Shown: positions 1 through 9,209, counted from the stretch's first letter. The stretch is 64,000 bases of DNA from Vibrio diazotrophicus (GCF_038452265.1 NZ_CP151843.1:186001-250000), one strand, 5' to 3'. A program made the numbers and translations. The notes: generated by a model from the sequence alone, not told the origin.

Positions 1-176
1 TCGTTACCGTGAATGCCTGCGGAGATAACCACACTTTTCGATTGTGGGCTATCTGAGAACGCTATAGGTTCGAAAGCGATAATACCTTGCGCCGGACAAT
101 TCCAACGCAAAGTGGCGGTTTCACCTGATGCAGGGGAAAAGGCTTCCCCTGATAATGTCTGTTTTAAAAAATCCAT
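1..176 (-). CDS. astE: Succinylglutamate desuccinylase, N-terminal part (cut by window edge)
   Basis: Last enzyme of the arginine succinyltransferase (AST) pathway; it hydrolyses N-succinylglutamate to succinate and glutamate. Only the first 58 or so residues lie in the window. They start MDFLKQTLSGEAFSP and run to the GIHGN segment, the start of the zinc-binding HGxE motif of the AstE/AspA deacylase family. The ATG is at 174-176 on the minus strand, preceded by an AAGGA-type ribosome site. It begins 17 bases after the astB stop, so it is the next gene of the same operon. The rest lies left of position 1. Confidence 0.88.
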   Translation of the reverse strand, partial: MDFLKQTLSGEAFSPASGETATLRWNCPAQGIIAFEPIAFSDSPQSKSVVISAGIHGN

Positions 177-193
177 TTCCAATAAATCCTTGC

Positions 194-1534
194 TTAGCGT
201 TGGAATGGGTAGATTGAACCAAGGTTCATGATTTGAGTCAGCTCATCCAGTGCAGTGCGGTTTTCAATCAGTAGCTGTGGGTCTGCCAAATCAGCTTCAG
301 TCAGGCGATCACGGTAGTGTTTATTCACCCACTGAGTCAGCGAACCATAAAGCGCATCATTCATTAGTGCATGCGGGTTCGCGGCTTTAAGCTCTTGTTC
401 GTTAAGAACAACACGCAAACGCAGACAAGCTGGACCACCACCATTACACATACTTTCGCGTAGGTCGAATACTTTCACTTCGTTGATTGGGCCACCGCTT
501 TGGGTTAGCTCTGTCAGGTATGTCCAAACGCGCTCGTTCTTACGTGACTCTTCTGGAACCACAATTACCATACTGCCGTCAGCTTTGGTTAGAAGCTGGC
601 TGTTGAATAGGTAAGTGCCCACTGCGTCTTGCACTGATACTTTGTTGGTCGGTACTTCGATTGGAGTAAATTCACAATCAAATTGGCCTAGCTTGCGGCG
701 AATTTCATCAAACACAGGCGCTTGATTGAGGAACGCTTCTTGGTGATGGAACAGAACTGGACCGTTACTTACTGCAATCACGTCGTTGTGGAAGACGCCT
801 TGGTCAATCACATCTGGGTTCTGCTGTAGGAATACGGTTTGTGATTCGTCTAACTGATGCAGACGAGCCACTGCTTCGCTTGCTTCACGCGTTTGACGAG
901 CAGGGAAGATTTTAGGTTCAACCTGACCACCAAAGGCTTGGCGACCATACACGAACACTTCAACGCCTTTGTCGCCATAGCTTCGACATAAGCGGTTGTG
1001 GTTCGCTGCACCTTCGTCACCAAATAGCATTTGCTGTGGTAGCGCAGCATGGTGAGCAAAGTGTTGATTATCAGCAAAAATCGCTTTTAACGCATTGCTG
1101 GTGGTTTGATCTTCAATGGAGCGGTGGAACTTGTTGTTGAGGTTCGCCACAGTGAAGTGAACTTTACCATCCGCAGTGTCCGCAGAAGGTGAAACGGTTG
1201 CCGCGTTGGCTACCCACATTGATGATGCTGAACTGACATTCGCAAGCAGTTGTGGTGCTTTTTTCGCAGCTTGAGCAATCACTTCTGCATCGGTACCTGA
1301 GAAACCTAAAGTACGCAGAGTGTGAACGCATGGGCGCTCTTGCGGAGGAAGTACACCTTGCTTGAATCCTGAATCTGCAAGGTTTTTCATCTTCGCTAAG
1401 CCTTGTAGCGCTGCGAGTTTCGGGTTTGCTACTGCGTTTTTGTTCGATGTAGACGCAACGTTACCAAACGAAAGACCCGCATAGTTGTGCGTTAAACCGA
1501 CAAGACCATCAAAGTTAACTTCATAAGCTGACAT
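194..1534 (-). CDS. astB: N-succinylarginine dihydrolase AstB
   Basis: Second step of the AST pathway: converts N2-succinylarginine to N2-succinylornithine, CO2 and two ammonia. The product has 446 residues, the usual family length. It starts MSAYEVNFDGLVGLTHNYAGLSFGN, the typical AstB start, and has a conserved C-terminal region around CNGGGPACLRLRVVL (about residues 363-377) with the catalytic Cys region of this amidinotransferase-fold family. A GGAG ribosome site precedes the ATG. An 8-bp perfect hairpin lies just upstream of that site (1553-1576). It sits between aruG and astE on the same strand. Confidence 0.95.
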   Translation of the reverse strand: MSAYEVNFDGLVGLTHNYAGLSFGNVASTSNKNAVANPKLAALQGLAKMKNLADSGFKQGVLPPQERPCVHTLRTLGFSGTDAEVIAQAAKKAPQLLANVSSASSMWVANAATVSPSADTADGKVHFTVANLNNKFHRSIEDQTTSNALKAIFADNQHFAHHAALPQQMLFGDEGAANHNRLCRSYGDKGVEVFVYGRQAFGGQVEPKIFPARQTREASEAVARLHQLDESQTVFLQQNPDVIDQGVFHNDVIAVSNGPVLFHHQEAFLNQAPVFDEIRRKLGQFDCEFTPIEVPTNKVSVQDAVGTYLFNSQLLTKADGSMVIVVPEESRKNERVWTYLTELTQSGGPINEVKVFDLRESMCNGGGPACLRLRVVLNEQELKAANPHALMNDALYGSLTQWVNKHYRDRLTEADLADPQLLIENRTALDELTQIMNLGSIYPFQR

Positions 1535-1552
1535 AATTTTAGACTCCTATCA

Positions 1553-1576
1553 GCCTACTCAATGGGAAGAGTAGGC
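1553..1576 (-). repeat. Intercistronic hairpin before astB
   Basis: Perfect 8-bp inverted repeat (GCCTACTC / GAGTAGGC, 8-base loop) in the 163-base gap between the aruG stop and the astB start, immediately upstream of the astB ribosome site. No T-run follows on the minus strand, so it is not a classical terminator. It may act as an mRNA stability or processing element that sets aruG and astB levels apart. Confidence 0.45.
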
Positions 1577-1697
1577 GAGGTAAACAGTTTGGGCAGGGTA
1601 CGTTGTTATTGTTTGTCTACCCCAGCGACTTAACCGATAAATCTCTAATAAGTGTACCGATTAAGGCGCGAGGGCATTTTCTGCCATGAATATTCAA

Positions 1698-2753
1698 TTA
1701 CTCGGATTGAGCGAGCTCTTCGCGACACTCTTCTTTTGCAAACAGTGGCGCAACTCGAATCAAGTCGCCATTCGCAACATTTAAAATCTCTGCTTGTGCA
1801 GGAGACAGGGTAATTTCTGTTTCTGTACAAGGCTGACAACCAATGATGGCTCGATAATTACGGTAATCAAGGTTGCCAACAAGCAGTGTTGATTCTGTTT
1901 CGTGATAAGTATCTGAAATCAATACTTTACGAGTTTCACTTTCACGAACAATACGAAGATCTTTGGTGTACGCTTCAAGCGTAGGGCCTGCATCAAAAAT
2001 GTCGATGTAGCCTTCATAACGCATACCTTCACTTTCCAGGATCTTACGCGCAGGAAGCGTGCTTTCGTGCACTTCTGCAATCACCGCTTTTGCTTCGTCA
2101 GTTAAGAAATCAACATACATCGGGTGCTTAGGCATAAGTTCGGCGATAAACGCTTTTTGACCAATGCCTGTCAGGTAATCTGCTTCGCTAAAGTCGATAG
2201 AGAAGAAGTGACGCCCCAAACTTTCCCAGAATGGCGAGTTACCGTTCTCGTCAGACACGCCGCGCATCTCAGCGATCAACTTGTCTGCAAATTTGTCTTC
2301 AAAGGTAGACATAAATAGCATGCGACTTTTCGACAGCAAGTGACCGTTCTTATCTTTGCGGTAATCAGGGTCTAAGAACAGTGTACAAAGTTCACTGTAA
2401 CCTGTGTGGTCGTTGCTGAGGAAAAGCGTTGGCATTTGGGTATACACATTAAGCTCCTTTGACGCATGTACCAAAGTGCCAACACGGAAATCATACCAAG
2501 GTTCTGTTAGACCAATTGCGACTTCCACGCCACTGATACCAACCACTTGTTTACTTTCCGTATCTTCCAATACAAATAGATAGCCTTGATCGTGAATAGG
2601 TGCTTTCCCTTCCCATGTCTCGATCATACGCTCAATACGTGCTGCCAATCTCGCTTCATTGTTTGGTAGCGACGTAAAACCTACACCGGTTTTGGTCGCC
2701 AGTTTTAATAAAGCTTGCTTGTCATCCCTAGTGACTGGGCGAATTACCATCAT
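1698..2753 (-). CDS. aruG: Arginine N-succinyltransferase, AruG/AstA-type subunit
   Basis: Transfers succinyl from succinyl-CoA to arginine, the first step of the AST pathway. The 351-residue protein starts MMVIRPVTRDDKQALLKLA and has the family segments LFVLEDTES (about 74-82), RVGTLVHASKELNVYTQMPTLFL (about 110-132), LCTLFLDPDYR and KAFIAELMPKHPMYVDFL (about 220-240). These fit AstA of enterics and AruG (beta subunit) of Pseudomonas. The preceding gene is a paralogue resembling AruF, so the enzyme is probably a hetero-oligomer as in Pseudomonas. GNAT-like fold. The start may be either of two adjacent ATG codons. Confidence 0.9.
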   Translation of the reverse strand: MMVIRPVTRDDKQALLKLATKTGVGFTSLPNNEARLAARIERMIETWEGKAPIHDQGYLFVLEDTESKQVVGISGVEVAIGLTEPWYDFRVGTLVHASKELNVYTQMPTLFLSNDHTGYSELCTLFLDPDYRKDKNGHLLSKSRMLFMSTFEDKFADKLIAEMRGVSDENGNSPFWESLGRHFFSIDFSEADYLTGIGQKAFIAELMPKHPMYVDFLTDEAKAVIAEVHESTLPARKILESEGMRYEGYIDIFDAGPTLEAYTKDLRIVRESETRKVLISDTYHETESTLLVGNLDYRNYRAIIGCQPCTETEITLSPAQAEILNVANGDLIRVAPLFAKEECREELAQSE

Positions 2754-2795
2754 AGTTTAAATTCCTTGTTATTTTTCCTGAAAAGAGAGAAGAGA

Positions 2796-3809
2796 CTACA
2801 GGGCTAAGAACCACACCTTCTGGTGTTGAGTCAGGCCAACTTCTTCCATCAATTCTTTAGTAATGATCAGTCGATCCTCTGTTTGGTTCCCCTCGGCGAT
2901 AAATGCACAGAAGCCTTTGGCTCCTTGGTAACCAACCAAGTATTGCTTTGTGTCAGCGTGAAGAGGTTCACCGACCAGTGACCCGGTTTTCATATTCAGA
3001 CAAATAGGCAACGCATTGTGCGGAGCCGTCAAAATAGGGCCAGCATCGAAGATTTCTACATACTTGTCTGGCTCAAAACCTTGGTCATTTAAGAGCTGAT
3101 ATTGAAGTTCAGCATCTTGATGAACTTGTCCCATAACCGCTTGCGCCTCTTCATTAATCAGAGGTACATAGAGCGGATAATGTGGCATCAGTTCTGCAAC
3201 AAACGCTTTGTCGCGTGTGCCGTTGTAATATTCGACTTGGTTGTAGTCCATGCCGAAAAATTTGCGGCCAACGTGTTCCCAAAAAGGAGCGCGGCCTTGG
3301 GTGTCTGCAATACCCGGCAGCACCGCCATCCATTCATTCGCGAATCGGTTAGAGTTCGCATTCATGAACATCAAACGTCCTAGCGTGATTAACGCCGGAG
3401 AAAGCGTGTGGCGCTGCGATGGATCAATATAAAAAGAGCACAGTTGAGAGTGGTCACTTAAGTCATGATTCAGCGTCAATGCGTGAATACGGCTGTGAAC
3501 ATTTAACTCTCGCGAGGAGTGGATAATGATGTCGTTGCGAAACGAGTAGAACGCCTGACGATATCCCGCTAGCGCGTTGATGGCTCCTGTGCCCAACAAA
3601 TGCCCAGTGTCGGTCTCTTCTAATACAAAGAAGTAAGATTCTTCGCCCGGACAAAAAACGTCTTGTTCGAATGAGTAAATGGACTGTTCAATTTTCTGCA
3701 ATAGGTGTTCACGCTTCGCTGGCAGTGTGCACACCATTGGGCCGCTATCTACCGCAAGCTTTTCTATGTTGCTTAAATCAGTCAGTTTGACAGGACGTAA
3801 TACAATCAT
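2796..3809 (-). CDS. aruF: Arginine N-succinyltransferase, AruF-type subunit
   Basis: A 337-residue paralogue of the next gene. It shares RPVKLTDL near the start, YFFVLEETDTG, FYSFRNDIIIHSSRELNVHSR (about 105-127) and FVAELMPHYPLYVPL, but differs throughout. The GEESYFFVLEE and FYSFRN segments match the Pseudomonas alpha subunit AruF rather than AstA. In that family the alpha and beta subunits form the arginine/ornithine succinyltransferase. First gene of the operon: a 240-base gap separates it from the AraC-type regulator, and only 42 bases separate it from aruG. Ribosome site AAGG before ATG. Ornithine use is inferred from the family only. Confidence 0.85.
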   Translation of the reverse strand: MIVLRPVKLTDLSNIEKLAVDSGPMVCTLPAKREHLLQKIEQSIYSFEQDVFCPGEESYFFVLEETDTGHLLGTGAINALAGYRQAFYSFRNDIIIHSSRELNVHSRIHALTLNHDLSDHSQLCSFYIDPSQRHTLSPALITLGRLMFMNANSNRFANEWMAVLPGIADTQGRAPFWEHVGRKFFGMDYNQVEYYNGTRDKAFVAELMPHYPLYVPLINEEAQAVMGQVHQDAELQYQLLNDQGFEPDKYVEIFDAGPILTAPHNALPICLNMKTGSLVGEPLHADTKQYLVGYQGAKGFCAFIAEGNQTEDRLIITKELMEEVGLTQHQKVWFLAL

Positions 3810-3962
3810 GGGTTTAACCTTATTTTGTATCTAACAACGCTTCTATTACTTACTCAATTGAGCAAGGCCAGTATCCGATTCTTACTCAGTACTCTTCGGC
3901 TCTGATAAAGGGAAACGTCATTGTGTTTGCCTCTGTGAACAGTTCCATCACTTTCAGAATAC

Positions 3963-3978
3963 GCGACGAGTTGCGACA
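3963..3978 (-). promoter_or_regulatory. Possible ArgR-type half-sites upstream of aruF
   Basis: On the minus strand, TGTCGC (3973-3978) is followed 10 bases on by CGTCGC (3963-3968). The second is followed, after eight bases, by AA. Pseudomonas ArgR (the AraC-family arginine regulator) is known to bind direct TGTCGC-N8-AA half-sites, and the neighbouring regulator is of that type. The match is partial, so this is only a candidate operator or promoter element for aruF. A perfect 12-bp palindrome TTTGTTAACAAA lies at 4020-4031 in the same gap. Confidence 0.3.
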
Positions 3979-4051
3979 TTACGTTCGTAAAAACGACCAG
4001 TTTTTATAGATTTTCACCTTTTGTTAACAAATGTGAGGTCGCTTTTTTACA

Positions 4052-5077
4052 TTAATTCTTGGTTGCATATAAACGTTTTGACCTCTCTTCTCTGGGTGTG
4101 ATTTCAAAATACGATTTATAAGCAGACGAAAAATGCGGGCCACTTGAGAACCCGCAGGTCAGGCCGATTTGTACCACTGACAAATTGGTGGTCTGTAGCA
4201 GATCTCGTGCTTTCTTTAATCTCAATTGCAGGTAGTAACGAGCCGGCATGGTGTCGAGATAACGTTTGAAAAGCCGCTCTAGCTGGCGTCTCGATACATG
4301 CACTAAATCGGCGATCATATCTGCTGACAATGGTTCTTCCAGATTGCTTTCCATCAGTGATATGGCTTTTGCGAGCCTTGGAGGCAGCTCGATGTTTTCC
4401 AGTCCTCCATTAGCCAGTTCATCTTCTGAAGTGGCATTTCGTTGTTGTGACGACTGTTTGTCTCTGTCTAGGTACAACTCATCAGCGACGGAACGTGCGG
4501 CCACTTGGCTTTCATCTTTGGCGAGATACACCATTAACAAATTGAGGCAGTCGGAATAACTCGCGCAGCTTGCCAACTTGGCGGACTGACGAAAGTGTTC
4601 GTATTGAACAGTAAGGTCTGGGTATTTTGTTTTTATTTCATCTTCCCAGCGCCAGTGAATCGCCCATGATTCATCGAGCCCAATGCCATTTTCCAGCAGC
4701 CAGAAACAGCCAGCCTGAACACTGATAATGAATGTGTTTTCTTGCTGATAGTAGTGTTGCAGCGCGAGCTGAGCGGTTTTCGATAAGGGGGCTTTTGGTT
4801 GTTGTTCACTGGCAATGATAAGCGCATCGTATTCGGAAATGTCTGCGAGGCTTGCTTGCGTGACCAAGGTGATAGGGGGGCTTGCCATCGAATGTGGTAA
4901 ACCACTGATTTCGATATTTGCTCCTGCCTTTTCTCCCACATAGATAAGCTGGAATTTCTCTTCACCCAGAATTTTGTTCACCTGCGCAAAAGGCTCGGTG
5001 ATCGCTCCCAACGTAAGCAAAGAGCATTCATTTGGGATGAAAATTCCAATTCTGTGCTGTGAAGAAGTTTTAGGCAT
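4052..5077 (-). CDS. AraC-family regulator with DJ-1/GATase-like domain, ArgR type
   Basis: Probable activator of arginine catabolism. From the ATG at 5077 the protein has 341 residues: an N-terminal GATase1/DJ-1-like domain (about 1-185, including QAGCFWLLENGIGLDE and AIHWRWEDE) and two C-terminal AraC-type helix-turn-helix motifs (about 245-335; ISADMIADLVHVSRRQLERLF-like and VVQIGLTCGFSSGPHFS). This layout and the IHWRWED segment match Pseudomonas ArgR. It sits just upstream of aruF on the same strand, as an arginine regulator should. An upstream ATG at 5116 would add 13 residues of no family likeness. Arginine as signal is an inference. Confidence 0.85.
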   Translation of the reverse strand: MPKTSSQHRIGIFIPNECSLLTLGAITEPFAQVNKILGEEKFQLIYVGEKAGANIEISGLPHSMASPPITLVTQASLADISEYDALIIASEQQPKAPLSKTAQLALQHYYQQENTFIISVQAGCFWLLENGIGLDESWAIHWRWEDEIKTKYPDLTVQYEHFRQSAKLASCASYSDCLNLLMVYLAKDESQVAARSVADELYLDRDKQSSQQRNATSEDELANGGLENIELPPRLAKAISLMESNLEEPLSADMIADLVHVSRRQLERLFKRYLDTMPARYYLQLRLKKARDLLQTTNLSVVQIGLTCGFSSGPHFSSAYKSYFEITPREERSKRLYATKN

Positions 5078-5117
5078 ACTTATGTCAGCGCATCCTGCTA
5101 ATAGTAAGCACTCCATT

Positions 5118-5559
5118 TGTCCGCAGACTCGACCGCTTACATTCGAAAATCAAATCAACTGTTACCAATACTAAAAATGAATATTTGGGTTACTAACGAA
5201 TAAATAATCACTAAGATGTTTTAAAGATGAAAATATATTCAATAGATATGGCAAATATTAATAATTAATGCTGTTGACCATTTTGTTTGTTGAATGATTT
5301 TACCGCATAAAATTATTAAAGGCATAATTAAAAACTAACAAATGAAACAAATTGGAAACAATTGCAGTGTGTGAATTGTTTTTAAAGTTATGAAATTTAT
5401 ACAAAATTTTGTTAAACGCTTTTTGTTGGAAGTGCTGATTTTGAGGGCTTTTATCCGGATAGTGTCTGATTGACTATAAATATAATAAATGTGAATTAAT
5501 ATCTAATTATGTTGGTGAGTTTAAAGTTAGTTCATTAAATTTTATTTTGAAGTTTGAAC
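5118..5559. other. Long AT-rich non-coding gap
   Basis: About 440 bases with no supported gene, noticeably more AT-rich than its surroundings. It separates the AraC-type regulator from the dgcNA genes. It must hold the promoter of the regulator (minus strand). I see no convincing operator, RNA gene or repeat, only runs of A and T and many near-TATAAT strings that cannot be ranked by eye. Confidence 0.5.
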
Positions 5560-5595
5560 TCTAAAAATAAAAACGCCCACCAGTTGGTGAGCGTT
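5560..5595 (-). terminator. Intrinsic terminator after dgcA
   Basis: Stem ACGC-CACC / GGTG-GCGT with an AGTT loop and a bulge on each side (5573-5594). On the minus strand it is followed by a T-rich run (5560-5571). It lies 55 bases downstream of the dgcA stop and ends the D-glutamate operon. Confidence 0.75.
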
Positions 5596-5649
5596 AGGAT
5601 ATTAAAGCAGAGCTTAGTGCAGACGCAGATAGTTCAGCAGATTACAGAA

Positions 5650-6633
5650 CTACCCCCAAACCGCTTGATTAGGCTCAACTTGGCTTTGATGATAATGGAG
5701 AGACGGAGAGCGATCTTTCGACAGCAGTAACGGCCCGTCGATATCGACCCAGCGAGCTTGTTGAGCCAAAAGCAGGGCAGGAGCCATCGCCAGTGATGTT
5801 CCAATCATACAACCGACCATGATTTCAAAACCCATCTCTTGTGCGTCTTTAAGCAAGTCTAACGCTTCTGTCATACCGCCCGTTTTATCCAGCTTGATGT
5901 TGACTGCTTGATAACGTCCTTTCAAATTCGCCAGTGACGAGCGGTCGATACACGACTCATCTGCAGTAATTGGCAGCTCTGGTGTAATGGTCTCCAATAA
6001 ATGTTCTTCCTGAGCATTTAACGGTTGTTCCACCATTTCTACGCCAAGTTTGGCGAGCTCCGGCAAGTAAGTTTTTAGCTGTTCAAAGCTCCAGCCTGTG
6101 TTGGCATCAATAACCAAACGTACATTGGGTGCAGCTTCACGAACGGCTTTGACGCGTTCTAAATCACCTTCACGGCCAAGTTTCAGCTTGAGAATGGGGC
6201 GGTCTTTTTGCGCCGCCGCCGCTTTAGCCATTTTTTCCGGCGTATCTAAAGAAAGCGTAAATACTGTGGTGACTTGCTTCGGTGCCTCTTTAAAGCCCGC
6301 CATTTGCCACGCTGTTTGCTTGTTCAGTTTGGCTTCTAGTTCAAACAGTGCGCAGTCAATAGCGTTACGAGCTGCGCCTGCGGGCATAATGTCGCGAAGT
6401 TTATCGCGGCTAATACCCGATTCCACTTGAGATTTGAACGCTTCAACCATAGCAAGAACGTCTGGATATTCAGGCTCGAATACATCCATACGTTCACATT
6501 CACCGCGACCAATGCAGCCAGCTTGTTCTATTCCCACAACAACGACTTCACCGTGCAGCATCGGAGCCATGCGAGAGATGACAAAAGGTTCGTGCAGTGG
6601 CCACTGTTCAACCTTGATCGACATCTTACGCAT
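5650..6633 (-). CDS. dgcA: Enolase-superfamily racemase, DgcA (N-acetyl-D-glutamate racemase / dipeptide epimerase family)
   Basis: Predicted to convert N-acetyl-D-glutamate to N-acetyl-L-glutamate in D-glutamate breakdown. From the ATG at 6633 it has 327 residues. Enolase-superfamily marks are KLKLG (catalytic Lys, about 150), DANTGW (Mg ligand Asp, about 178), EQPL (about 203), ADES (about 225) and NIKLDKTGG (Lys, about 246). It resembles Ala-Glu epimerases, but the adjacent dgcN points to the D-Glu role. The chosen start overlaps the dgcN stop by 8 bases and has a GAGG site six bases upstream; an ATG at 6624 is also possible. True substrate not shown by sequence alone. Confidence 0.85.
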   Translation of the reverse strand: MRKMSIKVEQWPLHEPFVISRMAPMLHGEVVVVGIEQAGCIGRGECERMDVFEPEYPDVLAMVEAFKSQVESGISRDKLRDIMPAGAARNAIDCALFELEAKLNKQTAWQMAGFKEAPKQVTTVFTLSLDTPEKMAKAAAAQKDRPILKLKLGREGDLERVKAVREAAPNVRLVIDANTGWSFEQLKTYLPELAKLGVEMVEQPLNAQEEHLLETITPELPITADESCIDRSSLANLKGRYQAVNIKLDKTGGMTEALDLLKDAQEMGFEIMVGCMIGTSLAMAPALLLAQQARWVDIDGPLLLSKDRSPSLHYHQSQVEPNQAVWG

Positions 6634-7648
6634 AACAAACCTCTTCAAGCTGATCGACAATTGATGCGATACCTGTGCGAACTGGGTCGACAACAGGCAC
6701 ACCAAACTGTTTCTCTACTCGTGCAATCTCTGCCAGCGCTTGTTCTTGGCTGAGATTTACAGTGTTAAGAGCAATGCCGCCTAAACGGATATTTGGATTG
6801 GTGACGCGACCCATAGTGAGGTTGATGTCGATAACGGTTTGCAGCTCTGGAACAGTAAAGCCAGGCATTTCGTCCATTTGAACACGGCCAGCTTCGTGAC
6901 ACACGATGATGACATCAGCCTGAGCGCCATGAAGCAGCCCCAAACTTACGCCAGCATAAGCAGGGTGTAGCAGCGAACCTTGACCTTCGATGATGTCCCA
7001 ATGTTCTGGCGCGTTGTCTGGCGCTAGTGTCTCTACCATGCCAGAGATAAAATCAGACACAACCGCATCAACGGGTACACCATTTCCTTCAATCAGAATT
7101 CCTGTTTGACCTGTTGCACGGAAAGTTGCTGGAATGCCGCGTTTTTCCATTTCACGATGGATAGCGAGCGTAGTAAACATTTTGCCTACGCAGCAGTCCG
7201 TACCTACGCTGAGTAATCTTTTGCCCGAACGAGGAAGGCCAGTACCACACACCATTGGGCCTTGAGGAACTCGCACATCAAGCAGCTTTTGGCCTGTACG
7301 TTCTGCCGCTTCAACTAAACGTGGAATATCGTTCAGTCTCATGTGCAAACCGCTTGCGATATCTAGTCCAGCTTCCATTGCTTCAATCAGCAGATCCAGC
7401 CATTCTTCAGGCAGTGTTCCACCCACAGGTGCTAAGCCAAGAATAAAGGTTTTTGCGCCGCAAGCCGCCGCTTCGCGAGGATTCATTTCAGGTAAGCCCA
7501 AATCGGCTTTTGCACCAGCTAGGCGATATTGAGCAAGGCACTTTTCAGGACGCCAGTGTGCGACGCCTTTCGCGACTTTCGCCATGAGAAGATCATTAGC
7601 GTCACCAAGAAATACTAAATAAGGTGTTTTTAGTTCAATTGTATTCAT
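6626..7648 (-). CDS. dgcN: DUF1611 family D-glutamate N-acetyltransferase, DgcN
   Basis: DUF1611 protein of 340 residues with a Rossmann-like N-terminal part (LVFLGDANDLLMAK, about 11-24) and a P-loop-like segment GTDCCVGKMFT (about 150-160). Members of this family paired with DgcA have been described in marine proteobacteria as D-glutamate N-acetyltransferases (from memory of the literature). The DgcN-DgcA pair turns D-glutamate into N-acetyl-L-glutamate, an arginine pathway intermediate. It overlaps dgcA and lies 77 bases after an amino-acid permease gene on the same strand. Ribosome site AAGGA before the ATG. Confidence 0.85.
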   Translation of the reverse strand: MNTIELKTPYLVFLGDANDLLMAKVAKGVAHWRPEKCLAQYRLAGAKADLGLPEMNPREAAACGAKTFILGLAPVGGTLPEEWLDLLIEAMEAGLDIASGLHMRLNDIPRLVEAAERTGQKLLDVRVPQGPMVCGTGLPRSGKRLLSVGTDCCVGKMFTTLAIHREMEKRGIPATFRATGQTGILIEGNGVPVDAVVSDFISGMVETLAPDNAPEHWDIIEGQGSLLHPAYAGVSLGLLHGAQADVIIVCHEAGRVQMDEMPGFTVPELQTVIDINLTMGRVTNPNIRLGGIALNTVNLSQEQALAEIARVEKQFGVPVVDPVRTGIASIVDQLEEVCYA

Positions 7649-7724
7649 CGTATAAATCCTTGTTCAGATAATGCGAATCCCCAAGAGCTGTGCCCCTGTA
7701 GACGGTTGTTTGTTGATATCAAAG

Positions 7725-8444
7725 TTAATTTGTTGCTGTTTGAAGTACGGGTTTATTCGGTGATCGTTGGATCTGATGTCGATACAGATAACGTTCAGCG
7801 TAGCGCCAAGCGATGACAAAGCTGATGGTGATCACCAGATACATCACAGCCGCGAGAAAATAGGTTGATATATCGAATGTCTGGGAAAATGCTCGACGCG
7901 TCTGACCCATTAAGTCCATTACCGTAATGACACTCGCGACAGCGCCACCTTTGAGCATCAAAATGCATTCATTGCCTAATGCCGGAAACGCAATTCGGTA
8001 GGCGAGGGGTAACACTATGTGTCGATAAAGCAGGTTGTTGTTCATTCCCATCGATTTGGCTGCTTCAATTTCACCCGCATCTACCGATTGAATGGCACCG
8101 CGCATAATTTCAGTTTGATACGCCAGAGAGTTCAGAGTGAATGTGAGTAACGCACAGTTCATCGGGTCTCTAAAGAATTGCCACAATCCCATTTCCATTA
8201 GAAATGGTCGGAACTGACCAGACCCGTAGTAAACCAAAAACAGCTGAGCAATCAGTGGCGTGCCGCGAAAGAAGGAAATAAACACCTGCACAGGAACGCG
8301 GCAAACAGCGGACTTTTGAATTCGCAAAATAGACATAGGTAAGGCAAGGATTGCAGCGATAACCACAGACACAACGGTAATCTTAATGGTCATCCATGCG
8401 CCACTAAGGAGCATAGGGGAGACTTTTTCAATAAAGTCTAGCAT
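7725..8444 (-). CDS. Polar amino-acid ABC transporter permease (HisM/AotM type)
   Basis: Inner-membrane subunit of an amino-acid uptake system, 239 residues and about five membrane helices. The EAA loop reads EIEAAKSMGMNNNLLYRHIVLPLAYR (about 145-170), the contact site for the ATPase. SFFRGTPLIAQLF (about 57-69) is the usual signature of this permease family. It follows the other permease after 10 bases, which hold its AAGGA ribosome site. Likely imports D-glutamate or a basic amino acid, judged from neighbours. No ATPase gene is present nearby. Confidence 0.9.
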   Translation of the reverse strand: MLDFIEKVSPMLLSGAWMTIKITVVSVVIAAILALPMSILRIQKSAVCRVPVQVFISFFRGTPLIAQLFLVYYGSGQFRPFLMEMGLWQFFRDPMNCALLTFTLNSLAYQTEIMRGAIQSVDAGEIEAAKSMGMNNNLLYRHIVLPLAYRIAFPALGNECILMLKGGAVASVITVMDLMGQTRRAFSQTFDISTYFLAAVMYLVITISFVIAWRYAERYLYRHQIQRSPNKPVLQTATN

Positions 8445-8454
8445 CGTCCTTTCC

Positions 8455-9171
8455 TCAACGGCTTACGCGGATACCACGTTTAGAGTGGGTTTCCATGGTT
8501 GATAACAAACGCTCGCAACAAGCGCATATGGCCCAATAAACCAAACAGATAGTCAGGTAAAACAGAAACGGTTTCTTGGTCGCACCAACGGCGATGTTGG
8601 CGGCTCGCATTAAGTCGTTCAAAGCAATCACCGAAACGAGTGCGGTGTCTTTGAGTAAGTTAATCCACAGGTTGCCTAAGCCCGGTAAAGCAAGGCGCAA
8701 TAACTGTGGTCGCTCAATGTGCCAGAAAATCTGCCAAGGACTCATCGACAATGAATAGCCAGCTTCACGCTGTCCTTTGTCCATGGCTTTCCAAGCGCCA
8801 CGCAATACCTCGGCTGCATAACTGCTGAAAACGAGTCCTAAAGCAATCACACCTGCACCAAAAGGGTTTAACTCAAAAAATCCGTTACTTGAGTCAATCC
8901 ATTTCAGAGTTTTGTTAATCAGCAGCCCAACACCGTGATAGATAATGAACAGAGTAAGTAGCTCAGGAAGACCTCTCAATACAGTGGTATAGATGGTTGC
9001 AAACCAACGATGAGCGGGTCGAATGCTGACGGACAAAGCCGCAACGCAAGTTCCAATCACCATACCAACGGGCAGAGCACAGAGTGCAAGTCCCAGCGTT
9101 ATGGCTAAGCCTTTCAGTAATTCATCTCCCCAACCTTGGTCACCAAAACTGAGATACATCAGATATTCCAT
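8455..9171 (-). CDS. Polar amino-acid ABC transporter permease (HisQ/AotQ type)
   Basis: Partner permease of 238 residues. Family signatures are TVLRGLPELLTLFIIYHGVG (about 63-82) and an EAA loop QREAGYSLSMSPWQIFWHIERPQL (about 133-156). About five membrane segments. It lies between the binding-protein gene (104-base gap with a hairpin) and the second permease (10-base gap), in the usual J-Q-M order of such operons. Confidence 0.9.
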   Translation of the reverse strand: MEYLMYLSFGDQGWGDELLKGLAITLGLALCALPVGMVIGTCVAALSVSIRPAHRWFATIYTTVLRGLPELLTLFIIYHGVGLLINKTLKWIDSSNGFFELNPFGAGVIALGLVFSSYAAEVLRGAWKAMDKGQREAGYSLSMSPWQIFWHIERPQLLRLALPGLGNLWINLLKDTALVSVIALNDLMRAANIAVGATKKPFLFYLTICLVYWAICACCERLLSTMETHSKRGIRVSR

Positions 9172-9209
9172 TACACGTGTCTCTTTGAGTTATTGTTTCG
9201 CAATGGTTT

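Noticed and set aside
4020..4031. Perfect palindrome TTTGTTAACAAA near the aruF promoter
   Set aside because: AT-rich 12-mers of this type are common by chance. Not listed as its own feature because no regulator is known to match it.
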